Source of the DNA: JABMRP01 sp964444795
Lineage (GTDB): Bacteria > Planctomycetota > Planctomycetia > Pirellulales > Thermoguttaceae
Reading direction: 5' to 3'
DNA: 26,730 nucleotides
NCBI GenBank assembly: GCA_964444795.1
Contig: CAYUIQ010000118.1
Location: 1-26,730, forward strand
Positions 1 through 8,317 of the stretch are shown one piece after another. Made by a program: the position numbers and the translations under genes. The notes beneath the pieces are model-generated. The model was not told where the DNA came from. It worked only from the letters and a program-made list of their open reading frames with translations, and made no database searches. The stretch's first letter is position 1. Every line of letters starts with the position of its first letter.

Positions 1-10
1 GTCTATATCG

Positions 11-43
11 TTCTGGGGGCTCGCTGCGCTCGACCCCAGGCAC
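11..43. repeat. GC-rich repeat, copy also at window end
   Basis: This 33-bp stretch recurs exactly at 26698-26730, and an inverted near-copy lies at 26658-26688. Each copy begins CTGGGGGCTCG and ends CCCCAGGCAC, so a single copy can already form a small stem. It is probably the right arm of a longer hairpin whose left arm lies upstream of the window. A function as a terminator or as a dispersed palindromic repeat is inferred. Confidence 0.75.
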
Positions 44-132
44 CCGTCGTTCTTTTCAACAGCCCAATAGCAAAACCGATCCATTCGCGGTACGATACAC
101 GTTCCGCCAAAACCCCGGGAGCCCCGCCGCCG

Positions 133-1407
133 ATGTCCGAATATCCGCAGTTTTTTCGTCTTCGTCAACAGTTCGACGCGTCGTGTCTCGACGACGTGCC
201 GGCTGAGGTCCACGCACAACTGGCCGCCCTCGATCTCGGCCAAAAGGTGCGGCCGGGCCAAAGCGTGGCCGTCACCGTCGGCAGCCGGGGGATCGCCAAC
301 ATCCGCTTTATTATCCGGGCGATTGTCGAGCACTTGCGGTCGCTCCGGGCCGAACCGTTTCTCGTGCCGGCGATGGGAAGCCACGGCGGCGGCACGGCCG
401 AGGGACAGCGACAGGTGATCGAGTCGTACGGCGTGACCGAGGAATTCGTCGGCTGCCCCATCCGCAGCAGCATGGAAACGGTCGTCGTATGCCAGACGGC
501 CGAAGGCTTCGACGTCCATTGCGACCGCCATGCCTTCGAAGCCGACCACGTCGTCGTCTGCAACCGCGTCAAGCCGCATACCCGTTTCGTCGGCGATATC
601 GAAAGCGGGCTGATGAAGATGATGCTCATCGGATTGGGCAAGTGCGCCGGGGCGAGTGTTTATCATCAGGCGATCGAAGACTACAGTTTCGCCCGGATCA
701 TCCACAGTGTGGCCGGCGAAGTGCTCAATCGCTGTGGTGTGCTGGCCGGCGTGGCGGTGATCGAAAACGCATACGACCAGACGACCAAGATCGTGGCCGT
801 GCGGCCCGAGGAATTCGAGGCCCGGGAAAAGGAACTCCTTGTGGTTGCCCGGGGGCGGATGGCCCGACTGCCGTTTACGCACGTCGACGTCCTCTTGATC
901 GACCGCATCGGTAAGAACATCAGCGGCACGGGCATGGACACCAACATCGTGGGCCGCAAGTTCGACGATCACAAGGCGGTCGAAGGCGAACTACCCCGGG
1001 TCCGGCACATTGCCCTGCGCGGCCTGACACCCGAGACGCACGGCAATGCCGTCGGCTTCGGGCTGGCCGAGTTCTGCAAGACGAGCCTGCTCGAAGCGAC
1101 CGATTTCCGGATCACCCGGTTCAACGCGATTACCGCCGGGCACATCTCGGCGGCGATGTCTCCGCTAGACTACGCCACCGATCGGGAAATGCTCGAAGCG
1201 GCGCTGGTCAATATCGGCCTGACCGACCGGCTGGAGGCGAAGATGCTCTGGATCGCCAACACGCTGGAATTGGAGGAAGTGGAATGCTCCGCCGGATACT
1301 TGGCGGAAGCCCAATCGCGCGACGATCTGGAGATTCTCACTCCGCCGCGCGAGTTGCCGCTGGATGACCGGGGGAATCTGGCCGATTTCCGAGCAGTGCT
1401 GACGTAA
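133..1407 (+). CDS. LarA-like (DUF2088) lactate racemase-domain protein
   Basis: The 424-residue length is close to that of nickel-dependent lactate racemase LarA. Residues matching the LarA active-site layout are visible: an arginine in GSRG near residue 52, His84 in GSHGGG, His149 in VKPHTRF, a lysine-rich GLMKMMLIGLGK stretch at 159-170, and His178 in VYHQ. In LarA the corresponding residues hold the nickel-pincer nucleotide and do the proton and hydride chemistry, interconverting the two epimers of a 2-hydroxy acid. The substrate here is unknown and may not be lactate. No larB, larC or larE genes for making the cofactor are in the window. There is no signal peptide, so the protein is cytoplasmic. 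A weak GGGAG lies about 11 bases before the ATG. The next gene on this strand is 314 bp away, so it is probably monocistronic. The family call is fairly secure; the enzymatic activity is not. Confidence 0.75.
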   Translation: MSEYPQFFRLRQQFDASCLDDVPAEVHAQLAALDLGQKVRPGQSVAVTVGSRGIANIRFIIRAIVEHLRSLRAEPFLVPAMGSHGGGTAEGQRQVIESYGVTEEFVGCPIRSSMETVVVCQTAEGFDVHCDRHAFEADHVVVCNRVKPHTRFVGDIESGLMKMMLIGLGKCAGASVYHQAIEDYSFARIIHSVAGEVLNRCGVLAGVAVIENAYDQTTKIVAVRPEEFEAREKELLVVARGRMARLPFTHVDVLLIDRIGKNISGTGMDTNIVGRKFDDHKAVEGELPRVRHIALRGLTPETHGNAVGFGLAEFCKTSLLEATDFRITRFNAITAGHISAAMSPLDYATDREMLEAALVNIGLTDRLEAKMLWIANTLELEEVECSAGYLAEAQSRDDLEILTPPRELPLDDRGNLADFRAVLT

Positions 1408-1721
1408 GTCATTATCTTGACATGTGTTGCGATTCCGCGATACGAGAATTCCACTCGCCGAGCCCCGCCTCGCCCCATCGAGCCTTGGTGAAAATCGATT
1501 GTACAGGCTTGAAGTGCCGGACCGTTTGGCTATGGTGAAAGTAGGCTTTGTCTGCAGACCTCGTACGATGGCCCTCCGAGGCCGTCACTTTCACGAGAGA
1601 ATCGCGGGTTCTCGACGGCCTCGGAGGGCCATCGTACGGGTTTCCAGACGAAGCCTCGGTGATTGTCGCCTCGAAAGTCCGCAAGCCGGAATCCAAGCCC
1701 CTAACGGTGAGGTCCGCAACC
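1408..1721. other. intergenic region with one long hairpin
   Basis: This 314-bp gap between two same-strand genes contains the perfect inverted repeat at 1562-1638 and no coding region I can support. An open frame runs through it into the downstream gene, but that part does not look like protein and lacks a ribosome site. No convincing promoter was seen. Confidence 0.5.
1562..1638. repeat. perfect 25-bp inverted repeat (hairpin)
   Basis: The left arm (1562-1586) begins CGTACGATGGCCCTCC and the right arm (1614-1638) is its exact reverse complement. They are separated by 27 bases. The element lies between two same-strand genes, downstream of the LarA-like gene. It could terminate that gene's transcript or be a dispersed palindromic repeat. 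It has no T-tract, so it is not a classical intrinsic terminator. Confidence 0.85.
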
Positions 1722-3056
1722 ATGAACGACAGCCGGTTTCCCGACGACACGTCTCCGGACGAGCCCGAATCCGCGCCGCCATCGCCCGCTCCGACAGTTA
1801 ACGCGGCGGCACCCGTCTGCAAGCCCCGATGTGTGTGGATGCGCGGCGTGGTGACCGGAGTGCTCTGCCTCGCGCTGGGCCTGGCGGTTGGTTTGCTCGG
1901 CCGTTCCTACTGGAGCCCCTCGGTCGCGGAGGAGACGGGCGAAGACGCCGAGACACCGGCGGCGGAACACTCGGCCACGGCCGTGCTGAAACTGTCCGCC
2001 GAGGGAGATTCCGATCTCGGCTCCTGCCAACGCACCTCGCGGCAGTTGCTTTTGAGTCGGGCCGTCTTGACCGCCGCCCTTGCCAAGCCCGAGATTTCCG
2101 ATCTGGAAATCGTTCGCCGGCAAGACGACGCCGTCGCGTGGCTGCGCAGCGCGATCGAGGTCACCTTTCCCAATGATGTGGGACTCATGGGGATCCGTCT
2201 CTCGGGTGACCATCCCGAGTCGCTGGTCCGCCTGCTCGACGCGGTGGTCGACGCGCACATCGAGTATTCGATCCTCCTGGAGAGAAACCGGTGGCTGCGG
2301 CACAGGAGGCAAATCGAAATCGTGGTTGATTCGACCGAGGACGATCTCCGGCGCAAGCGAGACCTACTGGATAAACTGACCGAGAAGTTCGGTGCCGCCA
2401 GCGCGGATCCCGACGGGCTGGCGCGGCAACTGGTCCTCCAGGAGTTTGCCCAGTACCGGAAGGAACTGCTGAGCATCGAAACCGATCTGACCCGGGCACG
2501 CATCGGCCTGCGGCGGCAGCAGGAATTGCTGGCAACGATCGACGAGGCAAAGATCACCGACGCCGAATTGGATGCCTTCGTGCAGGCCGATCCGCTGACC
2601 GGGCAAGCCGTGCTACAGTGGACCGAGCAACTCCGCAGGGAGTTGGCCGACGTCGACGCGATCGCCAGTCGTACGGCCACCGCTCGGTACATCGAGGCTA
2701 GCCAGCGCGACGTCGCGGAAATCCGCGAACAACTCGCCACCGAACGCGACAAGCTCCGCGAGGAGTTGAGACGGCGGAAGCGCGACGCGCTCTGGGCAAA
2801 GACGGCCCAACTGGAGGAACAGATCGTGTTGCAGGAAAAATTGCGGGAAGAATTCGCCGGGCAAGTCGAAACACGGCAAGAGGAGGTGGAGAAACTTGCC
2901 ACGCCGCCGGCCGAAATCCGGAGTATTCGGCTGGAAATCGAAAGCCACGAGGCATATCTCCAACGCCTTGCGGCCGAGCTACTCGACGCCGAATTGCGCG
3001 CGCCGCGGCCGATCACCATTGTCCAGTCGCCCGTGGCCGTGACTGACGGCTCGTAG
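1722..3056 (+). CDS. Wzz-like chain-length determinant domain protein
   Basis: This 444-residue protein resembles the N-terminal Wzz/chain-length-determinant part of planctomycete polysaccharide export proteins. It has a proline- and acid-rich cytoplasmic N-terminus, one transmembrane helix at about residues 38-62, and a region (about 85-190) with the feature 'DAVAWLR...LSGDHPESLVRLLDAVVDAH' typical of these domains. A long charged coiled coil follows (about 190-425). The usual second membrane helix and the C-terminal tyrosine kinase are missing, and no glycosyltransferase or polymerase genes lie nearby. It is therefore an orphan relative rather than part of a visible exopolysaccharide locus. 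I chose the ATG at 1722 because residues encoded upstream in the same frame lie in the hairpin-bearing intergenic region. The role in envelope polysaccharide length control is inferred by family only. Confidence 0.65.
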   Translation: MNDSRFPDDTSPDEPESAPPSPAPTVNAAAPVCKPRCVWMRGVVTGVLCLALGLAVGLLGRSYWSPSVAEETGEDAETPAAEHSATAVLKLSAEGDSDLGSCQRTSRQLLLSRAVLTAALAKPEISDLEIVRRQDDAVAWLRSAIEVTFPNDVGLMGIRLSGDHPESLVRLLDAVVDAHIEYSILLERNRWLRHRRQIEIVVDSTEDDLRRKRDLLDKLTEKFGAASADPDGLARQLVLQEFAQYRKELLSIETDLTRARIGLRRQQELLATIDEAKITDAELDAFVQADPLTGQAVLQWTEQLRRELADVDAIASRTATARYIEASQRDVAEIREQLATERDKLREELRRRKRDALWAKTAQLEEQIVLQEKLREEFAGQVETRQEEVEKLATPPAEIRSIRLEIESHEAYLQRLAAELLDAELRAPRPITIVQSPVAVTDGS

Positions 3057-3060
3057 CCCG

Positions 3061-3185
3061 TTGAAAAAGGCGACCTTGACGGAAACGTGTGCCACTGCTT
3101 GCTTGCAAGCCGTGCGTTTTGCCGGGTTTTGGGCTCAATTCCTCGGCACTGCTTGCGAGCAAGCAGTGGCACACGACTTTTTCAA
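3061..3185. terminator. large hairpin between convergent genes
   Basis: The inner arms, 3086-3110 and 3151-3175, pair over 25 bases with one G-T pair. They contain GTGCCACTGCTTGCT and its complement. The outer segments TTGAAAAAG (3061-3069) and CTTTTTCAA (3177-3185) also pair, separated from the inner arms by an unpaired insert on the left. The structure sits exactly between the stop of the Wzz-like gene and the stop of hypB. The outer T-run and A-run give both strands a terminator-like tail, so a bidirectional terminator is likely. Confidence 0.7.
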
Positions 3186-3192
3186 TGAACCG

Positions 3193-3843
3193 CTACCCCT
3201 TGCCACATTTCCCGACCAACCAGTCGGCCACGGCCGGGATCCCCTCGCCCCGCAGAGCGGCGGTCTCGAAGATCTCGGCTTGTGGGGCCAATCGCTTCAT
3301 ATCGGCCCTGGCCCGCTCTGTATCGAAATTCGAGTGGGGCGCCAGATCGGTCTTTGTAATGACCAGGGCGTCGCTGCGCTGGAAGATGGCCGGGTACTTG
3401 TGGACCTTGTCGTCGCCTTCGGCGATGCTCAGCAGGACGATCCGCAGGTGTTCGCCCAGATCGAACCCGGCCGTGCAGACCAGATTGCCCACGTTTTCGA
3501 CCACCAGCAGATCGATTCCGGCACAGGGCAGATCGTCGACCGCCGCGGCGATCATGGCGGCGTCGAGATGGCAGGCCCCGTCGGTATTGATCTGCACGAC
3601 GGGCACTCCCATGGCGTCGATCCGCTCGGCATCGATCGCGCCGGCAATGTCGCCTTCGATCACCGCCGGGGAGAGCTTGCCCTTCGTGCAGGCAAACAGG
3701 GCTTCCAGAAACGTCGTCTTGCCGCAGCCGGGCGAACCGACCAGATTGACCGCCAGTGTGCCGGTCGAATCGAATCGCTTGCGGTTCTCTTGGGCCAACT
3801 GGTCGTTGACTTTCAGGATATTCTTCGCGGCGACGATTTTCAT
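3193..3843 (-). CDS. hypB: HypB, nickel-inserting GTPase
   Basis: HypB is the GTPase that, with HypA, loads nickel into enzymes such as [NiFe]-hydrogenase or urease. The 216-residue product has the Walker A motif GSPGCGKTT (36-44), an EGDIAGAID stretch, the metal-site signature with the adjacent Cys-His pair in TDGACHLDA, VENVGNLVC with the second cysteine, and TKTDL for guanine recognition. It lacks the N-terminal cysteine-rich nickel motif and histidine-rich stretch found in some HypB proteins. A longer frame extends upstream, but the ATG at 3843 (MKIV) gives the normal family start. The longer frame would run through hypA, which ends 37 bases upstream. The pair is probably one transcript ending in the 3061-3185 hairpin. 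No hydrogenase or urease structural genes are in the window. Confidence 0.93.
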   Translation of the reverse strand: MKIVAAKNILKVNDQLAQENRKRFDSTGTLAVNLVGSPGCGKTTFLEALFACTKGKLSPAVIEGDIAGAIDAERIDAMGVPVVQINTDGACHLDAAMIAAAVDDLPCAGIDLLVVENVGNLVCTAGFDLGEHLRIVLLSIAEGDDKVHKYPAIFQRSDALVITKTDLAPHSNFDTERARADMKRLAPQAEIFETAALRGEGIPAVADWLVGKCGKG

Positions 3844-3880
3844 GCGGTCCTTCCGTGTAACCCAGATAGCGCGGGGTTGT

Positions 3881-4228
3881 TCAGTTTTCGACCTCGATCG
3901 TTTGCAGCAGCAGATCCCGGCCGCCCTCAATGACCACGCGGCGGCCGTCGCAAGTCGGGCAAGCGACCACGAACTCCTCGATTTCCGTACTCGCCCGGCA
4001 GTCGTCGCAGCGGCAAACGGCCCTGGGCTGCTCGATCCGCAGCCGGGCACCTTCCAGCCGCGTGCCGGGAACGAGCAACTCGAAGGCGAAACGGATCGAC
4101 TCCGGGTGTGCGCCCGAGAGCCGGCCGACGGCCAGATGCACACGTGTCACCGGCCCCCGGGCACCGGCCTGCTCGATCTCACCGGTCACCTGCTCGATCA
4201 GCGCTTCGACAATCGACAACTCATGCAC
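3881..4228 (-). CDS. hypA: HypA, nickel metallochaperone
   Basis: HypA carries nickel to the maturation complex of [NiFe]-hydrogenase or urease and partners with HypB. I start the gene at the GTG at 4228, because the first residues are then (M)HELSIVEAL. This is the invariant HypA start, whose amino terminus and His2 bind nickel. An upstream extension in the same frame has no family match. The 115-residue length is normal. The zinc site is complete: Cys74 and Cys77 (CDDC) with Cys90 and Cys93 (CPTC). It is the first gene of a hypA-hypB pair, with hypB 37 bases downstream. Confidence 0.93.
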   Translation of the reverse strand: MHELSIVEALIEQVTGEIEQAGARGPVTRVHLAVGRLSGAHPESIRFAFELLVPGTRLEGARLRIEQPRAVCRCDDCRASTEIEEFVVACPTCDGRRVVIEGGRDLLLQTIEVEN

Positions 4229-4297
4229 GGCGGTACTCTCGGTTGGCCAGGGTTTGATGGGCTTCAGTATAGCGTCGGCGGAAAAAGGGGGACAGGT

Positions 4298-4380
4298 CCA
4301 GTAGCATGGGCCCCCGGCCCGTGGAACCATCGCTGGAAAAACGAATCGCCGCGTCACGGGCCGGGGGCCCATGCTACTGG
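4298..4380. repeat. perfect 26-bp inverted repeat (hairpin)
   Basis: The left arm 4298-4323 contains GTAGCATGGGCCCCCGGCCC and the right arm 4355-4380 is its exact reverse complement, with a 31-base loop. It lies upstream of both hypA (minus) and the 4467 gene (plus), a divergent intergenic position. A termination role is therefore less obvious here than for the other hairpins. It may be a dispersed palindromic repeat. Confidence 0.85.
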
Positions 4381-4466
4381 AAAGGAGCCACAGCGCCGGG
4401 CACGAGCGCCCGGGCTAAACTCCCGGGGGCTGGCCCCAACGCCATCGCTACCTTACATTGGACGGG

Positions 4467-5117
4467 ATGAACTTCACTTGGAACTATCCGATCTACCTGA
4501 TTCGGCACGAAGGCGGCTATGCCTCGGTGGCCGTCGACAGCAGCGGCGACGAAGCCCGGTTTGCGGTGGCCGTGTTCACCTCCGTGAGTGGGGCCGAGGC
4601 GTTCATGGCCGCGGCCGAGTTTCAGGGGGAGCCGCAAGCCCTGGGAAGCGATCGGGAGTTTGCCCAATTTCTAGCGGCCCTTCGCCCCCCGTTTACAGAG
4701 GTGGCCTTCGACTCGGCGCCCGAGGGACCGAACGTCAACGCCCGGTGGACCGCCGGCGTGGCCGATCTGCTGGAGAAACATCTGGCCGGCAAATTGGACC
4801 TGTCCCCTTTTTCCTACCCGGTCTACGTCCTCGACCAGGACCAGGGATACGCCTCGATCGAAGGCGGCGACGAGCAGATGGTGGCCATCGCCCTGTTTAC
4901 CGATCGTGATCTGGCCGAGAAGTATCGCAGCGGTGCCGGAATCAACGCCTCGTTGCATGCGCTGGACGCCCCAGACCAACTGACCGATCTGCTGCGAAGT
5001 CTCTCCGAGGCCGTGACTGCCGTGGCCCTGAACCCCACGGCCGACGGCGGACAGCGCCACGCCAAGACGTGCGTGCCCGTGGCAACGTTACTGGAAAAGT
5101 ACCTCGGCGGCGCCTGA
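4467..5117 (+). CDS. protein with two tandem SseB-like repeats, unknown function
   Basis: The 216-residue product contains two similar segments. The first starts YPIYLIRHEGGYASVAV and continues to FAVAVFTSVSGAEAF. The second starts YPVYVLDQDQGYASIEG and continues to VAIALFTDRDLAEKY. Each is followed by a helical part ending in a similar motif, LLEKHLAGK and LLEKYLGGA. This looks like an internal duplication of one domain of about 105 residues, loosely like SseB-type domains. No catalytic residues or export signal are visible. The ATG at 4467 is preferred over the TTG three codons upstream. The gene ends 35 bp before the GH20 gene, so the two may be cotranscribed. The assignment is tentative. 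Confidence 0.6.
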   Translation: MNFTWNYPIYLIRHEGGYASVAVDSSGDEARFAVAVFTSVSGAEAFMAAAEFQGEPQALGSDREFAQFLAALRPPFTEVAFDSAPEGPNVNARWTAGVADLLEKHLAGKLDLSPFSYPVYVLDQDQGYASIEGGDEQMVAIALFTDRDLAEKYRSGAGINASLHALDAPDQLTDLLRSLSEAVTAVALNPTADGGQRHAKTCVPVATLLEKYLGGA

Positions 5118-5152
5118 TCGGCGCTCGTGTCTTGCACGGAAGGACAATCATC

Positions 5153-8100
5153 ATGTGTACCCGTTCGGTTGTTTTCGGCAGTCTGTTGATCGTTGGTGTC
5201 CTCGGTCCGGCGCGGGGCGAGGGAGTATCCAACTTGCGCCTGGTGCCGATGCCCAAACAGATCGAGTTGCTGGACGGCACGTTTTCATTGGATCGCCCCT
5301 TGATCCTGGAGGTGCCAAAGCAGGCGGCCGGGGTGACGGCCCGGGCAATCGCCGACGAATTTCGCCGCGCCAAGCTGCCGGTCCCCCAAGTACGACAAAC
5401 CGATTCGGCCGATCCGCGGTTTTCGCTCTTCTCGGGTACCGCCGGCTCGATGCCCTTGCCCAAGTTGCGAAGCGAGCCGACGAGTGAAGATTACACACTT
5501 CGCATCGCTCCCGGCGGCATAACCTGCGGCGCCGCCGATTGGCCGGGGCTTTTCTACGGCGTGCAAACGATCTGCCAGTTGATCCGCGCCAACCGCCGCG
5601 ACAATGCCTTGCCGTGCCTGACGGTCTCCGACTGGCCGTCGCTCCGCTGGCGTTGTTTTCAGGACGACATGACCCGCGGGCCGAGTTCCACGCTGGCGAC
5701 GCTGAAGCAACACGTCGAGTTGGGCTCGGCGTTGAAGATGAACCTGTTCACCTATTACATGGAATATCAGTTCGCCTTCAAGAAACACCCGGTCATCGGG
5801 CCTGAAAACGGATCGCTCGAACCGGACGACCTGCGGGCGCTGGTCGAGTATGCCAAGGAGTACCACACCGACGTGTTGGGCAACCAGCAGTCGTTCGGCC
5901 ATTTCTCGCACATTCTCTCCCACCCGGAGTACGCCGATCTGCGCGAGACGTCCTACCTGCTCACGCCGGCCAACGAGAAGACCTACGAGTTGCTCAACGA
6001 CCTCTACTCGGAGGTATGCCCGCTGCTGCCGTTTCCCTGGTTCAACGTCTGTTGCGACGAGACGTGGGGGCTGGGCAACGGCCCCTCGAAGCCGCTGGCC
6101 GAGAAGCTCGGCACCGGCGCCGTCTACGTGCAGCATGTCGCCCGAGTACATAAGATACTCAAGGAAAAATACGACAAGCGGATGATGATGTGGGGCGATA
6201 TCATCCTCCAGCATCCCGACCATCTGGAGAAGATCCCCAAAGACACGATCATGCTCACCTGGGGTTACGGGGCGAAGGAGAGTTTCGACGATCAGATCGT
6301 GCCGTTTGCCCGCTCGGGGTACGAGTTTTTCGTCTGCCCCGGCATTAGCAACTGGAGCCGCATTCTGCCCGACTTTGGCGTAACCACGACGAATATCCAC
6401 CATTTCGTTCGCGACGGGGTCGAGCACGGGGCCCTGGGTATGCTCAACACGGCCTGGGAGGACGACGGCGAGGCGCTGCAGGGTTACAAATGGCACGGAT
6501 ACGCCTGGGGCGCCGAGTGTGCCTGGACCGGATCGAACACGACGCCCGAGGATTTCAACCGGCGTATCGGCGCGGTGCTGTTCGGCGAAGGGGGCGATCA
6601 CTTCGGCCAGGCGATCGAACTGCTGGCCGAGACGCACCGCCTGCCGGGGATGAGCGGGATGAACAATCGGCGGTTTTGGCAAGACGACTGGCAGTTGCGC
6701 GCCGCGCCGGCCAGCGTGCGGAAGACGGCCTCGCAGTTGCTCGATCTGGTCCGCCCGGCCATCGAGCACCTCGAAGCGTGCAAGGCGGAAGCCACGGCCA
6801 ATGTCAAGTTGCTCGACTACTTTCTCTTCGGAGCCCGGCGGATGGAACTGATCGGCCAGCGGATGCTCGATCGGCTGGAAGCGGGAGAGATTTACGCCGA
6901 GGCCTGGGGGTCTCCGCCCGACGAGGCGTTGCCGCTGGTGGCCGAAACGGTCGCGCTGGTGCAGCACAATCGGCAGGCCCACGCCGAACTGGGGGAACAG
7001 TTTTCCGCGCTCTGGTTGGCCGAAAGCAAGCCCTACTTGCTCGACCGGACCATGCAGCGGTACGCCGACACGAACCGCCGGCACGACTTGTTGCTTGAGA
7101 AGCTCAAGAAAGCCCGGCTTCTGGCCGAGGCGGGCAAGCCGCTACTTTCGCCGGAATCGCTCGGGCTGGCCATGCCGGAGATGTTCTCGCGCCGCACGCG
7201 GCCGCACCAGATGATCGACGCCCCATTTGAGTCCGACTCGCCTTGGGCCGAGCCGAAAGCCGGTCATCGCCTGGCCCTGGTGGTCGAGGCCGGTTCGGTC
7301 GATCGGTTCGATCTGCCGGTGCGCGTCGACATGGCGCTGCCGGAGGAATTGGCATCGCAACCGCTTCGGGCGTTTTGCCGCATCGGCGACTCCGCCGAGC
7401 AAGAGATCCCGGCGCAGCTCGATGCGATCGTTTCCGCCGAACCGACCACGTCGCAGCAACAACGGCTGACGCTGGTTGTTCCCGGCCAGATACCCAAGGA
7501 TCGGACCGCCACGGTTGTCGTTTACCTCGGTCTGCCGAAGCCGCCGGCTCCGTTGCCCGGTGCCGTGACAACGGCCGACGCCGACGGGGCAGTGAAACGA
7601 CTGGAGAACGACAAGGTTCGCTTGACGTTGGGACCCGAAGGAGGACACGTCTATCGTTGGGAAGTCAAGGCGCTGGAAAACCTCGACGTGACGATGCCGG
7701 GCGAGACCGGTTGGTCGGGCTTCTCCGACATGGCCCACGGGCATCGCGGCACGCCACACAGGCTGCGATGCACGGCCCGCGGACCGGCGCTGGTGCAGTA
7801 CACATGCAGCGATCCGGCCGGTCTGGTCAAGACGATCGGCCTGTTTGCCGGAGCGTCGTGGATGGAAGTGGTCATAAACGAACCGGTCGGGCATTACTGG
7901 GACTTCGACAATCCCCGCAACTTCGCCGCCGACGGTCCTTCGCCGGGAACGTACCAGTTTTCCAACGGCGCGATCGGTCCCGTTGGAAAACAGGCCGACG
8001 GCGTGCCGGCGCAGGTCAAGGCATCGGATGTCCGCTGGGGTATGAAGTTCAACGACCGGAAGCTGGCCCTGGGTCTGATCACGCCGGAAGTGGCCGCCCG

Positions 8101-8296
8101 GCATCTGGTGGCCCCGGGAGACGGTGCCGGCGGCGTGGGCATCGAGCAATCGCCGGCGGCCTGCCATTTCGTCACCTTCGCCGGACAGCTCGAAGGCGAA
8201 CCGGCCGAGGTGATGGAGCGGCTTCGCCAGACGCTCGATTTCCGCAACCAGCCGCGGGTGGTGGTTTACGCGATTGAGGAGCGGGGTGAGAAGTAA
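5153..8296 (+). CDS. secreted GH20-type beta-N-acetylhexosaminidase
   Basis: Glycoside hydrolase family 20 enzymes remove terminal N-acetylhexosamine from glycans by substrate-assisted catalysis. The 1047-residue protein has a signal peptide (about 1-22), a GH20 N-terminal domain with LVPMPKQIELLDG and a 'WPGLFYGVQTICQLI' stretch, then a TIM barrel starting at LRWRCFQDDMTRG. The neighbouring acid pair Asp302-Glu303 lies in FNVCCDETW, where classical members have HxGGDE. Related proteins with NxCCDET-type motifs exist, so this looks like a subgroup rather than a dead enzyme. Further barrel features are MMMWGDI and NTAWEDDGE. After a helical part, residues about 690-1047 form a beta-rich extension of unknown role. 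The ATG at 5153 has GGAAGGA at a good distance and begins the signal peptide. It probably acts on host- or algal-type glycans outside the cytoplasm. Confidence 0.82.
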   Translation: MCTRSVVFGSLLIVGVLGPARGEGVSNLRLVPMPKQIELLDGTFSLDRPLILEVPKQAAGVTARAIADEFRRAKLPVPQVRQTDSADPRFSLFSGTAGSMPLPKLRSEPTSEDYTLRIAPGGITCGAADWPGLFYGVQTICQLIRANRRDNALPCLTVSDWPSLRWRCFQDDMTRGPSSTLATLKQHVELGSALKMNLFTYYMEYQFAFKKHPVIGPENGSLEPDDLRALVEYAKEYHTDVLGNQQSFGHFSHILSHPEYADLRETSYLLTPANEKTYELLNDLYSEVCPLLPFPWFNVCCDETWGLGNGPSKPLAEKLGTGAVYVQHVARVHKILKEKYDKRMMMWGDIILQHPDHLEKIPKDTIMLTWGYGAKESFDDQIVPFARSGYEFFVCPGISNWSRILPDFGVTTTNIHHFVRDGVEHGALGMLNTAWEDDGEALQGYKWHGYAWGAECAWTGSNTTPEDFNRRIGAVLFGEGGDHFGQAIELLAETHRLPGMSGMNNRRFWQDDWQLRAAPASVRKTASQLLDLVRPAIEHLEACKAEATANVKLLDYFLFGARRMELIGQRMLDRLEAGEIYAEAWGSPPDEALPLVAETVALVQHNRQAHAELGEQFSALWLAESKPYLLDRTMQRYADTNRRHDLLLEKLKKARLLAEAGKPLLSPESLGLAMPEMFSRRTRPHQMIDAPFESDSPWAEPKAGHRLALVVEAGSVDRFDLPVRVDMALPEELASQPLRAFCRIGDSAEQEIPAQLDAIVSAEPTTSQQQRLTLVVPGQIPKDRTATVVVYLGLPKPPAPLPGAVTTADADGAVKRLENDKVRLTLGPEGGHVYRWEVKALENLDVTMPGETGWSGFSDMAHGHRGTPHRLRCTARGPALVQYTCSDPAGLVKTIGLFAGASWMEVVINEPVGHYWDFDNPRNFAADGPSPGTYQFSNGAIGPVGKQADGVPAQVKASDVRWGMKFNDRKLALGLITPEVAARHLVAPGDGAGGVGIEQSPAACHFVTFAGQLEGEPAEVMERLRQTLDFRNQPRVVVYAIEERGEK

Positions 8297-8317
8297 ATGG
8301 ATCCCGGACGAAAGTAA

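Noticed and set aside
3061..4909. Long plus-strand open frames opposite hypA and hypB
   Set aside because: They mirror clear HypA and HypB coding sequence on the minus strand and have arginine/serine-rich composition typical of GC-rich shadow frames.
5285..7084. Long minus-strand frame (about 600 codons) opposite the GH20 gene
   Set aside because: It has no recognisable domains. The GH20 frame on the plus strand explains the codon pattern.
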